Of a stretch of DNA of 64,000 bases, positions 1-9,982 are shown piece after piece. The notes under the pieces were generated by a model that was not told the DNA's origin, did no database searches, and saw only the letters and a list, made by a program, of their open reading frames with translations. Made by a program: the position numbers and the translations under genes. The stretch spans positions 31,340,655 to 31,404,654 of the forward strand of contig CM061238.1 in the NCBI GenBank assembly GCA_030848705.1, in the 5' to 3' direction. Source of the DNA: Heracleum sosnowskyi (Eukaryota; Streptophyta; Magnoliopsida; Apiales; Apiaceae). The stretch's first letter is position 1; the number at the start of each line of letters is the position of its first letter.

Positions 1-405
1 TAGTGCAACTGGTCTGGTTCACAGATGAATAACACTTGATCAATTCTTCTTCTATGTCTTCAATTCAATGCTACTGATAAGTCCTTTGTCGTTCTGGTTG
101 CTTCAAATAAATCACTGGAATCCTGTGGTACTTAACCCTAAATCATTCACATACTTCTGTAGTCTTGAAAGTCTTGTTTCTTTTGCTGTCACTGAGGCTT
201 GAACATTTTCATGAACTTCTTTCCGTGACCTGTTTACGGACTTCAAGAATACATACCATATTTGATTTTTTGAGTTTACCTTTTCTTCTTTGATTCTGGA
301 TTCCTGTGCTTCTGCTAATATTATTGTCTGTCTTGTCCTTTGTTGAGTTGTAGTTATCTCTTTTAAATCTTATGTTACATTATGCTTTACAAATATGATA
401 CCTGC
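1..405. other. Unassigned AT-rich sequence at left edge
   Basis: No coding frame or LTR end is convincing here. The homology of element A's ORF3 to element C's ORF3 stops near position 405, just after a lysine/arginine-rich stretch, so this block is either sequence that replaced the rest of A's ORF3 or part of another element that begins outside the window. I see no TG...CA end or target duplication at the junction. Confidence 0.4.
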
Positions 406-1626
406 TTTTAGTTAATTTCCTTTTCTTCTGTGTCTTAGTAGATTGTGCCACAACTTCAGCAGCAGTATCAACAACTTCCTTGAACATCTTTAACTTATAG
501 GATATAGGCATATCATCCTCAGAATCAGTTTCATCTCTCAACACTAGCCTTCTTTTCACAGAAACAGCCTCAACAATCTTGTCATCCTTCTTCACCAGGA
601 CCCCTTGTACACCCCATTTTAACTTCTTTTGAGTGAGTGGTGTAGAGGAAAAATCCTTTGATCCTGATTGTCTGCCAGACACATCAGATCTAGCTGATTT
701 CTTAGATTTTACAACTAAAGTCTTTTAAGAGACAATAGAGGTGGCTGTTGACTGTTTTGACTGTTTGGGTTGGATGCTTGGGTCAGGAACAAGGTGTGAT
801 TGGCCTTTGCCCCATAGCATCAGAAACTGATCCATAATAAGTAGGCATTTTCTCTTTCAAGAAAAGCCTGACCTCATCAGGAATATAGGCATTGCCTGAA
901 AAACCATTTGCCTTATCACTGTTGACTAAGGACTTCAAATTGTTCTCTGTAATTCTACAAATTGGTAGAATCACATCATCATCAAAAATAGCACCAGGAC
1001 ACAAGTGATTAAAGATTAACTGAAAAAATCTAAGAAAACAGACATAACCTAACTTATCTGATTTCCTATCACTTAAAGCTTTTAAGATAAATTACACATA
1101 ATCAAACACTATAGAATGGATAAGAGAGTACCCAATTTTGAGAGATCCTGATGGAAGAGCATCAAAATTTGATGTCTTGTTCAGGAAACAACGGCTGATT
1201 GTATCAAAGAAGAAATTCCATTCCTTCTTAAGCTTCGTCCTGAAGAGGTTGACATACCTCTTTACTTCTCCATTATAGCCAAGCTTTGCAACAAACTCAA
1301 AGAGAGTAGAGTCTGTAATCACATCAGGAACACTATCACCCAGAATTGGCAAATGCAGTGCCTCTTCAATAACAGCAGGGGTGACATTATAAGTAACACC
1401 ATTGAATTCAAAATTCATCAACAATGTCTCTGATAGCCCTGGACTTAAATGATACACTGGAAGGTTCTGTTAGAGAAAACTTCAATGGACTTGAAGCTAG
1501 AAAATCCTGAATTATGTGAAACTCAGTGGGCAAATCCTGATGAGATAGAACGGCTACAAAATTATTAGTGGAAAAAGTAACACCACTAATTATAGTCTGT
1601 TTATTCATGAATGATGAAGAAGCCAT
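406..1626 (-). pseudogene. ORF3 (so-called envelope-like) remnant of element A
   Basis: The frame starts at the ATG at 1626-1624 (MASSSF...). It aligns by eye with the amino-terminal domain of the ORF3 proteins of B, D and E: a KKEWNFFFD block, then NFDALP and IGYSLI. The frame shifts near 1455, stops at a TAA at 1092-1094 and shifts again near 812, where an extra T lies in the stretch matching C. The last recognisable part (about 682-420) matches the basic region of C's ORF3, including the KDFSSTPLT and VKKD segments. The carboxy-terminal two thirds are absent. This copy keeps the amino-terminal domain that C has lost. Function is unknown; the family is discussed under B's ORF3. Confidence 0.75.
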
Positions 1627-2120
1627 TGATACTGTGTAAAAACTTGAGAATTGAGATTGAAAAATTAGGGTTCGTAAGCACAGAGAGAAAGAAGAAGATG
1701 AAAAACTGATGATGAGAGAGTAATCAGGAATTTTGAAAATCAAATGTAATTTGTTAAAACAAAATATTACTCTCAATGACAGGTGGCAAAATATGATTCG
1801 TGCACAAATAATTAGTGGACCAGATTACGTGTGTAATTAAACATAATTGCACCGCTTTTTATGTGTATCTATATGCATATATCTATCAGTGCAACACACG
1901 CGCGCATACAGTTGTTCAACTAAAACTCAAACGTTTCTCATCAGATACTGACGAAAAATCAGGCACAAATTAAGCAATAAAATACTGACCTGTCTATCAG
2001 GATTGACCAGTTGACTTCCTCTCAGGATTTTGTCCTATCAGGATTTGACCAAAATTGCATACCTTACTGAATGACCATCAGGATTTGACAGTCATCAGGA
2101 TTTCTTCTCTGTAGCTTTTC
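1627..2120 (-). other. pol-ORF3 spacer of element A with an ATCAGGATT cluster
   Basis: No gene. Between 1981 and 2105 there are five copies of CAGGATT, four of them as ATCAGGATT, plus two ACTGA-type variants. These are the words also found in A's and C's coding regions. Unlike B, C and D, this spacer is short and has no accessory ORF. Confidence 0.7.
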
Positions 2121-3125
2121 TCAGAAATTCTCAAAGTTCATCATTCCAAGTTCATTCACCAATTTGTTAAAAGTAGCTTCAGGCAGTGGCTTGGTGAATA
2201 TATCAGCTAGTTGTTGATCAGTAGGAACAAAATGTAGTTCAATTGTTCCTTCCGGTACCTGTTCTCTTATGAAGTGATATCTAATACTGATATGTTTAGT
2301 AAGAGAATGCTGAACTGGATTTCCTGTCATTGCAATAGCACTTTGGTTATCACAATAAATAGGGATTTTTGAGTATGACAGACCATAATCTAACAACTGA
2401 TTTCTCATCCACATTATCTGAGCACAACAACTTCCTGCAGCAATGTACTCAGCTTCCGCAGTTGAAGTAGAGATAGACTTTTGCTTTTTACTTAACCAAG
2501 AGACTAATCTACCACCCAAAAACTAACAGCTTCCTGAAGTACTTTTCCTGTCTATCTTGCATCCTACAAAATCAGCATCTGAATAACCACATAACCTAAA
2601 ATCTGATTCCCTTGCATACCAAAGACCAAGTGAAAGAGTGCCTTTGAGATATCTAAAAATTCTTTTGACTGCAATCAGATGAGGTTCCCTGGGTTTAGCT
2701 TGAAATCTTGTACAAAGACAGGTTGCATACATGATATCTGGTCTACTGGCAGTGAGATACAATAGAGAGCCAATCATTCCTCTGTAGTGAGTTACATCCA
2801 CCTCAGGACCTTGATCAGGATCAAGTTTGGTAGCTGTAGCTATGGGAGTACTTGCAATTGCACTATCTTGCATGTTAAACCTTTTCAATAAATTCCTGGT
2901 GTATTTGGACTGATTGATAAAGATTCCATCATCAGTCTGTTTAACTTGAAGACCAAGAAAGTAACTCATTTCTCCCATCATGCTCATTTGATATCTTGAC
3001 TGCATAAGCTTAGAAAACCTTTCACACAGCTTATTGTTTGCTGACCCAAATATGATATCATCAACATAAATTTGAACTAACAACAAATCCTTACCATGAT
3101 TCAAATAAAACAGAGTTTTATCAAT
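2121..3125 (-). pseudogene. Reverse transcriptase (C-terminal) and RNase H of element A
   Basis: Ty1/copia pol fragment on the minus strand. It has the RT active-site block YVDDIIFG (near 3070-3047) and RNase H blocks YSDADF, the STSTAEAEYIAA segment, CDNQSAIAM and the terminal QLADIFTKPL. An in-frame TAG at 2522-2520 lies where relatives have glutamine (GSC*FLG for GSCQFLG), which fits C-to-T decay of a methylated CAG. The amino-terminal half of RT lies beyond element C at 27953-28924. Not functional. Confidence 0.9.
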
Positions 3126-3684
3126 TGTTGCCCAGTAATAATCTATTGTAGAAGGGGGGTTGAATACAATAGTATAAGATAATCGACTTCTTAATGTATA
3201 TATCACAAATATGAAAGAAAGATAACAGCTTTATTAAATCTGATATAAAACTGTTACAAACTCTCTCAAGAAATTCTGATGTTCTTGAGAGCTGCTAGGT
3301 TACAAGAATACTCGTGTATGTGATCAGTTCGATCTCCCTCTCAAACCAAAACCTAAACTGTGTTTATATACTACACAGCTTCTCTATCAATTACAAGATA
3401 AGTCCTAATCAATTACAAAGATTGAAACCTATCCTTAATCGATAGCTACATTACTATAAATAAGGAACCAACAAAATAAGCTTCCTTATTTAACTAGACT
3501 CCAAATATAACTCGAAGTAGGAATCCTGATCAGCTTCCAGTCCTGATGATCAATCCTGATCCCAGTCCTGATATGCATCATGATGATAATCATGATACTG
3601 ACGCTTGATCAAATACTGATGACCATGCAATACTGATGACGTCAGCAATCCTGATCAGTTTGAGTCTAGATCCTGACAATCATT
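3126..3684 (-). repeat. 3' LTR of element C, main part (interrupted by B)
   Basis: Matches 27378-27936 with five substitutions by eye. Two of them turn CCTGAT into CATGAT inside the motif array (about 3580 and 3592). The last 16 bases of the LTR lie at 16760-16775, beyond element B. On the element strand the LTR starts TGTTAGATCAG and ends GGGCAACA. A GTATATAAA promoter box (minus strand) lies near 3363-3371. Confidence 0.92.
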
Positions 3685-4176
3685 TGTTAGATATAATTGC
3701 TGACGTTTGTTTATCAGTGTTTAAGTAACAGGTACTGACCAGAGTTTATCAGAAGCCAGTCAGAGTTTGTTAAAGTCTGACAGGGTGATAGTTGAATTAG
3801 CTGTCGGTGCTGAATTGAAGATTCTAGAAGCAATATATTCTGAAGATGGAAAGAAGCAGAATATATTGATACAGCTAAGGAAACGGAATAGAAGATAAGA
3901 AGCAATCCTTAATTGATATGAATTGTATAGCTAATTTATAGGAATATAAATTAGAGAAGGATTGTATGTAGCTGTGTACTATATAAACATAGATAGGTTA
4001 TCCCTAGAAGGGACGCGATCATTGATATATCATTCTTGTAACCTAGAAGCTCTTTGTGATTCATTAACATCATAAAGAGAGACTGTTAATATAATTACAG
4101 TTTTATTGATTTATAAACAGTGTTCTTGATTGTTATTCTCATACATAAGTGATTATATTGTGTATTCGGCCTAACA
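3685..4176 (+). repeat. 5' LTR of element B
   Basis: Starts TGTTAGATATAATTG and ends CGGCCTAACA. A TATATAAAC box at 3980-3988 implies transcription from about 4010-4020. The only differences I find from 16263-16754 are T/G in CAATCCTNAATTG and T/C in ATAAACANAGATAGG. Two CAGAGTTT words, reverse complements of the internal AAACTCTG, lie in its first 100 bases. It lacks the C-run near the 3' end that marks the LTRs of C, D and E. Confidence 0.95.
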
Positions 4177-4178
4177 AT

Positions 4179-4191
4179 TGGTATCAGAGCC
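4179..4191 (+). promoter_or_regulatory. Primer binding site of element B
   Basis: TGGTATCAGAGCC, two bases after the LTR, is complementary to the 3' end of plant initiator tRNA-Met and is the usual minus-strand primer site of Ty1/copia elements. Confidence 0.93.
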
Positions 4192-4239
4192 AAGGTTGTT
4201 TGATATATACAGTTTTACGATTCAAACACAGTAATAATC

Positions 4240-6642
4240 ATGTCTGAAGAAAATCAAACTGCTCCTAAGGCTGAACAGGTTAATCCGGCTACTATAAGTC
4301 GATATGAGTCGATCAGGATTCCAATTCTCAGGCCCTCTGAATATCCAATCTGGAAGGTTAAGATGACCATGTTTCTGGAGGCTACAGATCCAGAATATCT
4401 TGACAGAATTAATGATGGTCCTCATATGCCTACTAAACTGTCTCCTGTTGTTGATGGTCAAGAACAAAAGACTCTTCCAAAGGAAAAGAAAGATATGACT
4501 CCTGAGGACATCTCATCAATTGCAAAGGATGCAAAGGTTAGACATCTACTCCATAGTGCTTTAGACAATGTTATGTCTAACAGGGTAATTGGCTGCAAAA
4601 CTGCCAAAGAGATATGGGATGCTTTAGAAGTCAGATGCCAGGGAACAGGTGCTATTAAGAAGAACAGAAAGACAATACTCACACAGGAGTATGAGCACTT
4701 TGATTCAAGACCTAATGAAACCTTGACTGAGACATATGACAGATTCTGTAAACTGTTGAATGATCTATCTCTAGTTGATAAAGAATATGATATTGAAGAG
4801 TCCAATCTCAAGTTTCTGTTATCTCTACCTGAAAAGTGGGATCTAAAGGCAACAACAATCAGGGATAATTATGAACTTGCAGACACAGATCTTGATGAGA
4901 TCTATGGGTTGTTAAAGACTCATGAACTTGAGATAGAACAAAGAAACAGGAGAACCAGCAAGAAGACAAAGTCTGTTGCTCTCAAAGTTGAGGAGAAGCC
5001 CATCAAGAAGGAATTTTCAAGAAAGAAAGCCAAAGGAAAAGCATTGGTTGTAAACTCTGACAGTGAGTCATCAAACACTGATGATGGCTCAAACTCTGAT
5101 GAAGCTTCTGACTCTGAGGATGATGAAGAAGAGTTAATGCAAATGGCTGCTCTGATGGTGAAGACTTTCAAAAAGATGGGATTTAAGAACTTCAAGAAAG
5201 GAAAAAGATTCTCAAGAAAAGATTCAAATTCTGAAAGGAGAAGTTTCAGAAAGTCTGATGGAAGGGAGACCAAGTCTGGAAAGAAGGATAAATCTGAAAT
5301 CCAGTGCTACAAGTGCAAGGAGATGGGTCACTATGCTCCAGAGTGCAAGAAAGGAAAAACAGAGAAAGCACTCATCTCAAAAGGCAAAGACTGGGCAGAT
5401 ACCTCAGACTCTGATGATGGAGTAAATTATGCTCTTATGGCAACTGTCAAAGATGATGCTGAATCTTCTGAAAATAAGGTACCCCTAACTACTTATGCTT
5501 ATGATACTGATAATATATCTGAGTTAAGAGTATATTTGAAAAGTGTACATGTTAGTTATAGGGATCAGACCTTAGAAAATGAGAGAATTAAATCTGAGAA
5601 TCTTAGTCTTAAGGATAGAAACAAGTTTCTTGAAGGAGAACTTGAAAACATGAAACAGATTCAAAAAGAAAGAGATGATGCTGTTTATGTTGAACAGGAG
5701 TTGCTTAAACGGTATAGGCAACTAGAATCTGATTTAGAGAAGGAGAGAAAAATAATTAAGACTTGGACAAACTCTGGAAGAGACACTCATCAAGTATTTC
5801 AAACAGATTCTGTAGGTTTAGGTTATCGTGAAAATGATGAACTTAGGTTTAAAGACAAAGTAAAAGTTAAACCACAACTTAAACCTGTGAAATTTGTTCC
5901 AGAATCTAATAAGTTAAAATCTGTTGTAATAAGGAAAGCTGATATGGAATCAGATGAAGCCTGTGATAAACAGGAAAATATTATAACAGAAAATCTTATG
6001 GAGTTAGAAGCTGTTAAAGAACCAGTAAAAATCTGTGATGAACAGGTTAATATTGATTCAATAACAGAAAAGCCTATTGAGTTAGAAGCTGTTAGAAAGT
6101 CAGTAAAAACTTGTGAAAAACAGGTTAATGTTGGCTTAATGACAGGAAAACAGTTTAATCATAAACTCAAAGAGGTAAAGTCTGCTATGAAACCAAAAGG
6201 GTCCAAGAAGAATAGGAATGGAAAGATAGGCATAAATAAAAGAAATAACCATTTGCCTACTGCTGCTGCTCCAAGGAAAACATGTTATAGTTGTGGTAGT
6301 TCTAATCATCTTGCTAGATTTTGCAATAAGAACAAACATATTAATTCTTTACCTTCTACCTCAGGAGTAAAGAATGATTATGTTAGGATTAGACCACAGA
6401 CTTTATGCACACACTGTGGGAGCACTTGGCATTCCATTTATACTTGCAAGAGTTATCATGCTATTTATCATAATTATTATGAGCTAAAACCCAACTTGAA
6501 GTGGGTTAGAGCAAACTCTGCTAGTATAAAGTCTGATAATGTTAGCTTAAACTCTGTTGATAGTAATTCCGCTGCAAAAGCTAACACTGTTAAGAAAGAC
6601 AAAGGATCCAAGCAAGTCTGGATCCTTAAAACTAACACTTAG
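4240..6642 (+). CDS. Gag protein of element B, three zinc knuckles
   Basis: 800 aa; builds the cytoplasmic particle and packages genomic RNA. Residues about 20-235 are a copia-type gag domain (SEYPIWKVKM, AKEIWDALE, FLLSLPEKWD). A first CCHC knuckle, CYKCKEMGHYAPEC, is near residue 356. Two unusual ones follow near the end: CYSCGSSNHLARFC (about 682) and CTHCGSTWHSIYTC (about 723). A coiled coil lies between, about residues 425-500. The start is the first ATG after the PBS (48 bases downstream). The gag stop TAG (6640-6642) precedes pol by 13 bases and pol is in the +1 frame, so the two are not simply fused. NSD/DSD-rich stretches near residues 270-290 are encoded by the family word AAACTCTGA. 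Confidence 0.93.
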   Translation: MSEENQTAPKAEQVNPATISRYESIRIPILRPSEYPIWKVKMTMFLEATDPEYLDRINDGPHMPTKLSPVVDGQEQKTLPKEKKDMTPEDISSIAKDAKVRHLLHSALDNVMSNRVIGCKTAKEIWDALEVRCQGTGAIKKNRKTILTQEYEHFDSRPNETLTETYDRFCKLLNDLSLVDKEYDIEESNLKFLLSLPEKWDLKATTIRDNYELADTDLDEIYGLLKTHELEIEQRNRRTSKKTKSVALKVEEKPIKKEFSRKKAKGKALVVNSDSESSNTDDGSNSDEASDSEDDEEELMQMAALMVKTFKKMGFKNFKKGKRFSRKDSNSERRSFRKSDGRETKSGKKDKSEIQCYKCKEMGHYAPECKKGKTEKALISKGKDWADTSDSDDGVNYALMATVKDDAESSENKVPLTTYAYDTDNISELRVYLKSVHVSYRDQTLENERIKSENLSLKDRNKFLEGELENMKQIQKERDDAVYVEQELLKRYRQLESDLEKERKIIKTWTNSGRDTHQVFQTDSVGLGYRENDELRFKDKVKVKPQLKPVKFVPESNKLKSVVIRKADMESDEACDKQENIITENLMELEAVKEPVKICDEQVNIDSITEKPIELEAVRKSVKTCEKQVNVGLMTGKQFNHKLKEVKSAMKPKGSKKNRNGKIGINKRNNHLPTAAAPRKTCYSCGSSNHLARFCNKNKHINSLPSTSGVKNDYVRIRPQTLCTHCGSTWHSIYTCKSYHAIYHNYYELKPNLKWVRANSASIKSDNVSLNSVDSNSAAKANTVKKDKGSKQVWILKTNT

Positions 6643-6655
6643 TGTTTGTTTGTGA

Positions 6656-9600
6656 TTGCAGGGTATAAAAGAGAGCACACTTATCTTGGACAGTGGATGC
6701 TCAGGACATATGACTGGAAATAAAGCCCTGCTATCAGACTTTGAGGAGAAGGCTGGCCCAAAAGTTTCCTATGGAGATGGCAACATAGGACACACTCTGG
6801 GATATGGCAATATTAATCTTGGAAGTGTCATCATCACTAATGTAGCTCTAGTCTCAGGACTCAAGCATAATCTGCTATCTGTGAGTCAAATCTGTGACAG
6901 AGGAAACCATGTAGATTTTCATTCTGAATACTGTGAAGTGATCAGTAAATCTACTGGAAAAGTTGTTCTAGTTGGACACAGGCGCAACAACATCTATGAA
7001 GCAAGTTTGGTAACAAACTCTGAAGGAAAGACTGTGTGTCTAACAGCAAAAATGTCAAATGAAGAGAGTTGGAATTGGCATAAGAAGCTCTCTCATCTCA
7101 ATTTGAACAACATAAATGAGCTTATTAGAAAGGATCTTGTAAGGGGACTTCCAAAATCAATACTCAGTCTTGACGGTCTATGTGATTCTTGTCAAAAGGC
7201 CAAGCAAAGGAAGTCATCTTTCAAGAGCAAATCTGAATCTTCAGTAGTGGAACCTTATCATCTTCTACATGTTGATCTCTTTGGACCAGTGAATGTGATG
7301 TCAATGGGCAGAAAGAAATATGCTCTAGTAATTGTTGATGAATATACTAGATATACATGGGTGTATTTCTTGTCAAAGAAGGATGAAACTGCTCAAACAC
7401 TGTTGGATCATGTAAATCTACTGGACAAAGGATCACAGCACAAAGTCAAAGTTATTAGGAGTGATAATGGAACTGAATTCAGAAACTCAATCATGGAAGC
7501 TTTCTGCAAGGAAAGAGGAGTGAAACAAGAATTTTCTGCACCTGGAACTCCACAGCAAAATGGTGTAGTTGAAAGAAAGAACAGAACTTTAATTGAAGCA
7601 GCCAGAACTATGCTTGAAGAAGCAAAATTACCAACTTATTTCTGGGCAGAAGCTGTTCAAACTGCTTGTTTTACTCAAAATGCAACACTGATCAACAAGC
7701 ATGGGAAAACACCATATGAGATGGTGAAAAATAAGAAGCCAAATTTGAAATATTTTCATATATTTGGATGCAAATGCTTTGTGTTGAAGACTCATCCTGA
7801 ACAGTTGACAAAGTTCGAGTTAAAAGCTGATGAAGGAATCTTTGTTGGTTATCCATTATCAACAAAAGCATTCAGAGTTTACAATCTAAGAACTAAGGTG
7901 ATCATGGAATCCATACATGTGTCATTTGATGACAAGAAGATAACTGGACTTGATGACTTAGATGAATATGATCAACTGCGTTTTGAAAATGAAGGATTAT
8001 TCTCTGATGAAGCAGAACCGATAAACTCTGATGAAGCGGTTCTGATAAACTCTGACGAAGCATACTCTGAACCTCTACTGGTAAATACTGGAGAAACTGG
8101 AAATTCTCAAATTGAACAAAATAGAGAATCAGTTGAGGGGGAGCGTGAAGAAGCTCAACGAGACACAGCAAGTGAGTCAGTTGAGGAAACTGATTCAAAC
8201 TCTGACAGTTCAAACTCTGAGCAATCCAATTCAGGGGGAGCCTCAGATGATACAGAGAGTCAACATATGAATCAGGAGAGCATGGATCAAGGGGGAGGAT
8301 CCAACAATAATGATGCAAGAAACCACTTACCAACAGCAAGAAGATGGACACAGGCACACACACCTGATCTCATAATTGGAGATCCTGATGCTAGTGTGAG
8401 AACTAGAAGTGCAACAAATAATGAGTGTCTGTATCATGCTTTCTTGTCTCAAACAGAACCAAAGAAAGTGGAAGAAGCTCTTCAAGATGCTAACTGGATA
8501 ACAGCTATGCAAGAAGAGTTAAATGAATTTGAGAGAAATAAAGTCTGGACACTTGTACCTAGACCAAAGAACAGATCTATAGTAGGTACAAAGTGGGTTT
8601 TCAGAAATAAGACTGACAGTGAAGGTGTGATTACAAGAAACAAGGCTAGACTTGTGGCAAAAGGGTATTCACAACAGGAAGGAATTGACTATGATGAAAC
8701 CTTTGCTCCAGTTGCTAGATTGGAGGCCATAAGGATTTTTCTGGCCTACGCAGCACACAAGAAGTTTAAAGTCTTTCAGATGGATGTTAAGAGTGCTTTT
8801 CTCAATGGGAAGCTTGAAGAAGAAGTGTTTGTTGAACAACCACCAGGGTTTGTAGATCCCAAACATCCAGATTATGTCTACAGGCTTGATAAGGCATTAT
8901 ATGGACTAAAGCAAGCACCTAGAGCATGGTATGAAACTCTGGCTCAATTTCTTTTAGAAAGTGGGTTCACTAGAGGTACAATTGACAAGACCCTGTTCTA
9001 TTTCAACACTGGTGATGATTTGCTGTTAGTTCAAATCTATGTGGATGACATAATTTTTGGGTCTACTAATGACAAACTCTGTAAGAAATTTGCCAAGCTT
9101 ATGCAGTCAAGATATCAAATGAGCATGATGGGAGAGCTTAGTTACTTTCTAGGCTTACAGGTCAAGCAAACAGATGATGGTATTTTTATCAATCAAGCAA
9201 AATATACCAGAAATCTTCTCAAGAAATTTGGTATGCTTGATAGTTCATCTGCTACAACTCCCATGGCTACAGCAACAAAGCTAGACAAAGACACAGGAGC
9301 CTCAGTAGATATGACAAACTACAGAGGAATGATAGGGTCTCTACTGTATCTTACTGCAAGTAGACCTGATATCATGTATGCAACATGTCTTTGTGCAAGA
9401 TTTCAAGCAGATCCCAGGGAGCCACATCTAACAGCTGTAAAAAGGATTTTCAAATATCTCAAAGGAACCATAACCTTGGGTTTGTGGTATCCTAGAGAAT
9501 CAGAGTTTAAGTTAATTGGTTACTCTGATGCAGATTTTGCAGGCTGTAAGATAGACAGAAAAAGCACAAGTGGTAGCTGTCAATTTTTAGGTGACAGATT

Positions 9601-9982
9601 AGTTTCTTGGTACAGCAAGAAACAGAAGTCAATTTCTACATCCACAGCTGAAGCAGAGTATATAGCGGCTGGTAGCTGTTGTGCACAGATTTTATGGATG
9701 AAGAATCAATTGCTGGATTATGGGTTAAGGTACTCTAAAATACCTATTTTCTGTGATAACCAAAGTGCTATTGCTATGACAGGTAATCCAGTACAGCACT
9801 CCATGACCAAGCACATCAGCATAAGGTATCATTTTATCAGGGAGCATGTGGAAGAAGGAGATATTGAGCTTCATTTTGTGTCTACAGACCAACAACTTGC
9901 AGATATCTTCACCAAACCTTTGAGTGAAGCTACTTTTACAAGATTGGTAAATGAACTTGGAATGATCTCTGGTTCTGACTAG
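6656..9982 (+). CDS. Pol polyprotein of element B (PR-IN-RT-RNase H), intact
   Basis: About 1108 aa in Ty1/copia order. The aspartic protease DSG is near residue 12 (LDSGCSGHMTG). The integrase HHCC finger has WHKKLSHLN and CDSCQKAKQ; its core has Asp in HVDLFGP (about 206), Asp in RSDNGTEF (about 270) and Glu in VVERKNRT (about 306), a D-D-35-E spacing. An acidic linker (about 440-560) carries repeated INSDEA and SNSDS units coded by the family word. RT has YVDDIIFG near 795. RNase H has YSDADFAGC near 956 and ends at QLADIFTKPL. The frame opens at TTG 6656 just after an in-frame TGA, with no overlap with gag, and the translation mechanism is unclear. A TTTGTGATTGCAG|GG acceptor-like site sits at its start. 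No lesion is visible. Confidence 0.94.
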   Translation: MQGIKESTLILDSGCSGHMTGNKALLSDFEEKAGPKVSYGDGNIGHTLGYGNINLGSVIITNVALVSGLKHNLLSVSQICDRGNHVDFHSEYCEVISKSTGKVVLVGHRRNNIYEASLVTNSEGKTVCLTAKMSNEESWNWHKKLSHLNLNNINELIRKDLVRGLPKSILSLDGLCDSCQKAKQRKSSFKSKSESSVVEPYHLLHVDLFGPVNVMSMGRKKYALVIVDEYTRYTWVYFLSKKDETAQTLLDHVNLLDKGSQHKVKVIRSDNGTEFRNSIMEAFCKERGVKQEFSAPGTPQQNGVVERKNRTLIEAARTMLEEAKLPTYFWAEAVQTACFTQNATLINKHGKTPYEMVKNKKPNLKYFHIFGCKCFVLKTHPEQLTKFELKADEGIFVGYPLSTKAFRVYNLRTKVIMESIHVSFDDKKITGLDDLDEYDQLRFENEGLFSDEAEPINSDEAVLINSDEAYSEPLLVNTGETGNSQIEQNRESVEGEREEAQRDTASESVEETDSNSDSSNSEQSNSGGASDDTESQHMNQESMDQGGGSNNNDARNHLPTARRWTQAHTPDLIIGDPDASVRTRSATNNECLYHAFLSQTEPKKVEEALQDANWITAMQEELNEFERNKVWTLVPRPKNRSIVGTKWVFRNKTDSEGVITRNKARLVAKGYSQQEGIDYDETFAPVARLEAIRIFLAYAAHKKFKVFQMDVKSAFLNGKLEEEVFVEQPPGFVDPKHPDYVYRLDKALYGLKQAPRAWYETLAQFLLESGFTRGTIDKTLFYFNTGDDLLLVQIYVDDIIFGSTNDKLCKKFAKLMQSRYQMSMMGELSYFLGLQVKQTDDGIFINQAKYTRNLLKKFGMLDSSSATTPMATATKLDKDTGASVDMTNYRGMIGSLLYLTASRPDIMYATCLCARFQADPREPHLTAVKRIFKYLKGTITLGLWYPRESEFKLIGYSDADFAGCKIDRKSTSGSCQFLGDRLVSWYSKKQKSISTSTAEAEYIAAGSCCAQILWMKNQLLDYGLRYSKIPIFCDNQSAIAMTGNPVQHSMTKHISIRYHFIREHVEEGDIELHFVSTDQQLADIFTKPLSEATFTRLVNELGMISGSD

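Larger units (their letters stand above)
406..3125 (-). mobile_element. Element A, 3' part: decayed Sirevirus, split by element C
   Basis: On the minus strand this runs from reverse transcriptase through RNase H, a short spacer and the first third of ORF3. It is the continuation of 27953-28924: the RT reading frame breaks at 3125 and resumes at 27953 on the far side of element C, and TCAAT (3121-3125 and 27953-27957) is the duplicated target. A has the same linker, ORF3 and dispersed words as C, so the two belong to one family. Neither LTR of A is in the window. Several frameshifts and nonsense codons show that it is the oldest copia element here. Confidence 0.85.

Noticed and set aside
3714..3905. 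63-aa minus ORF in B's LTR, also at 16292-16483
   Set aside because: Duplicate of LTR sequence; no supporting signal.
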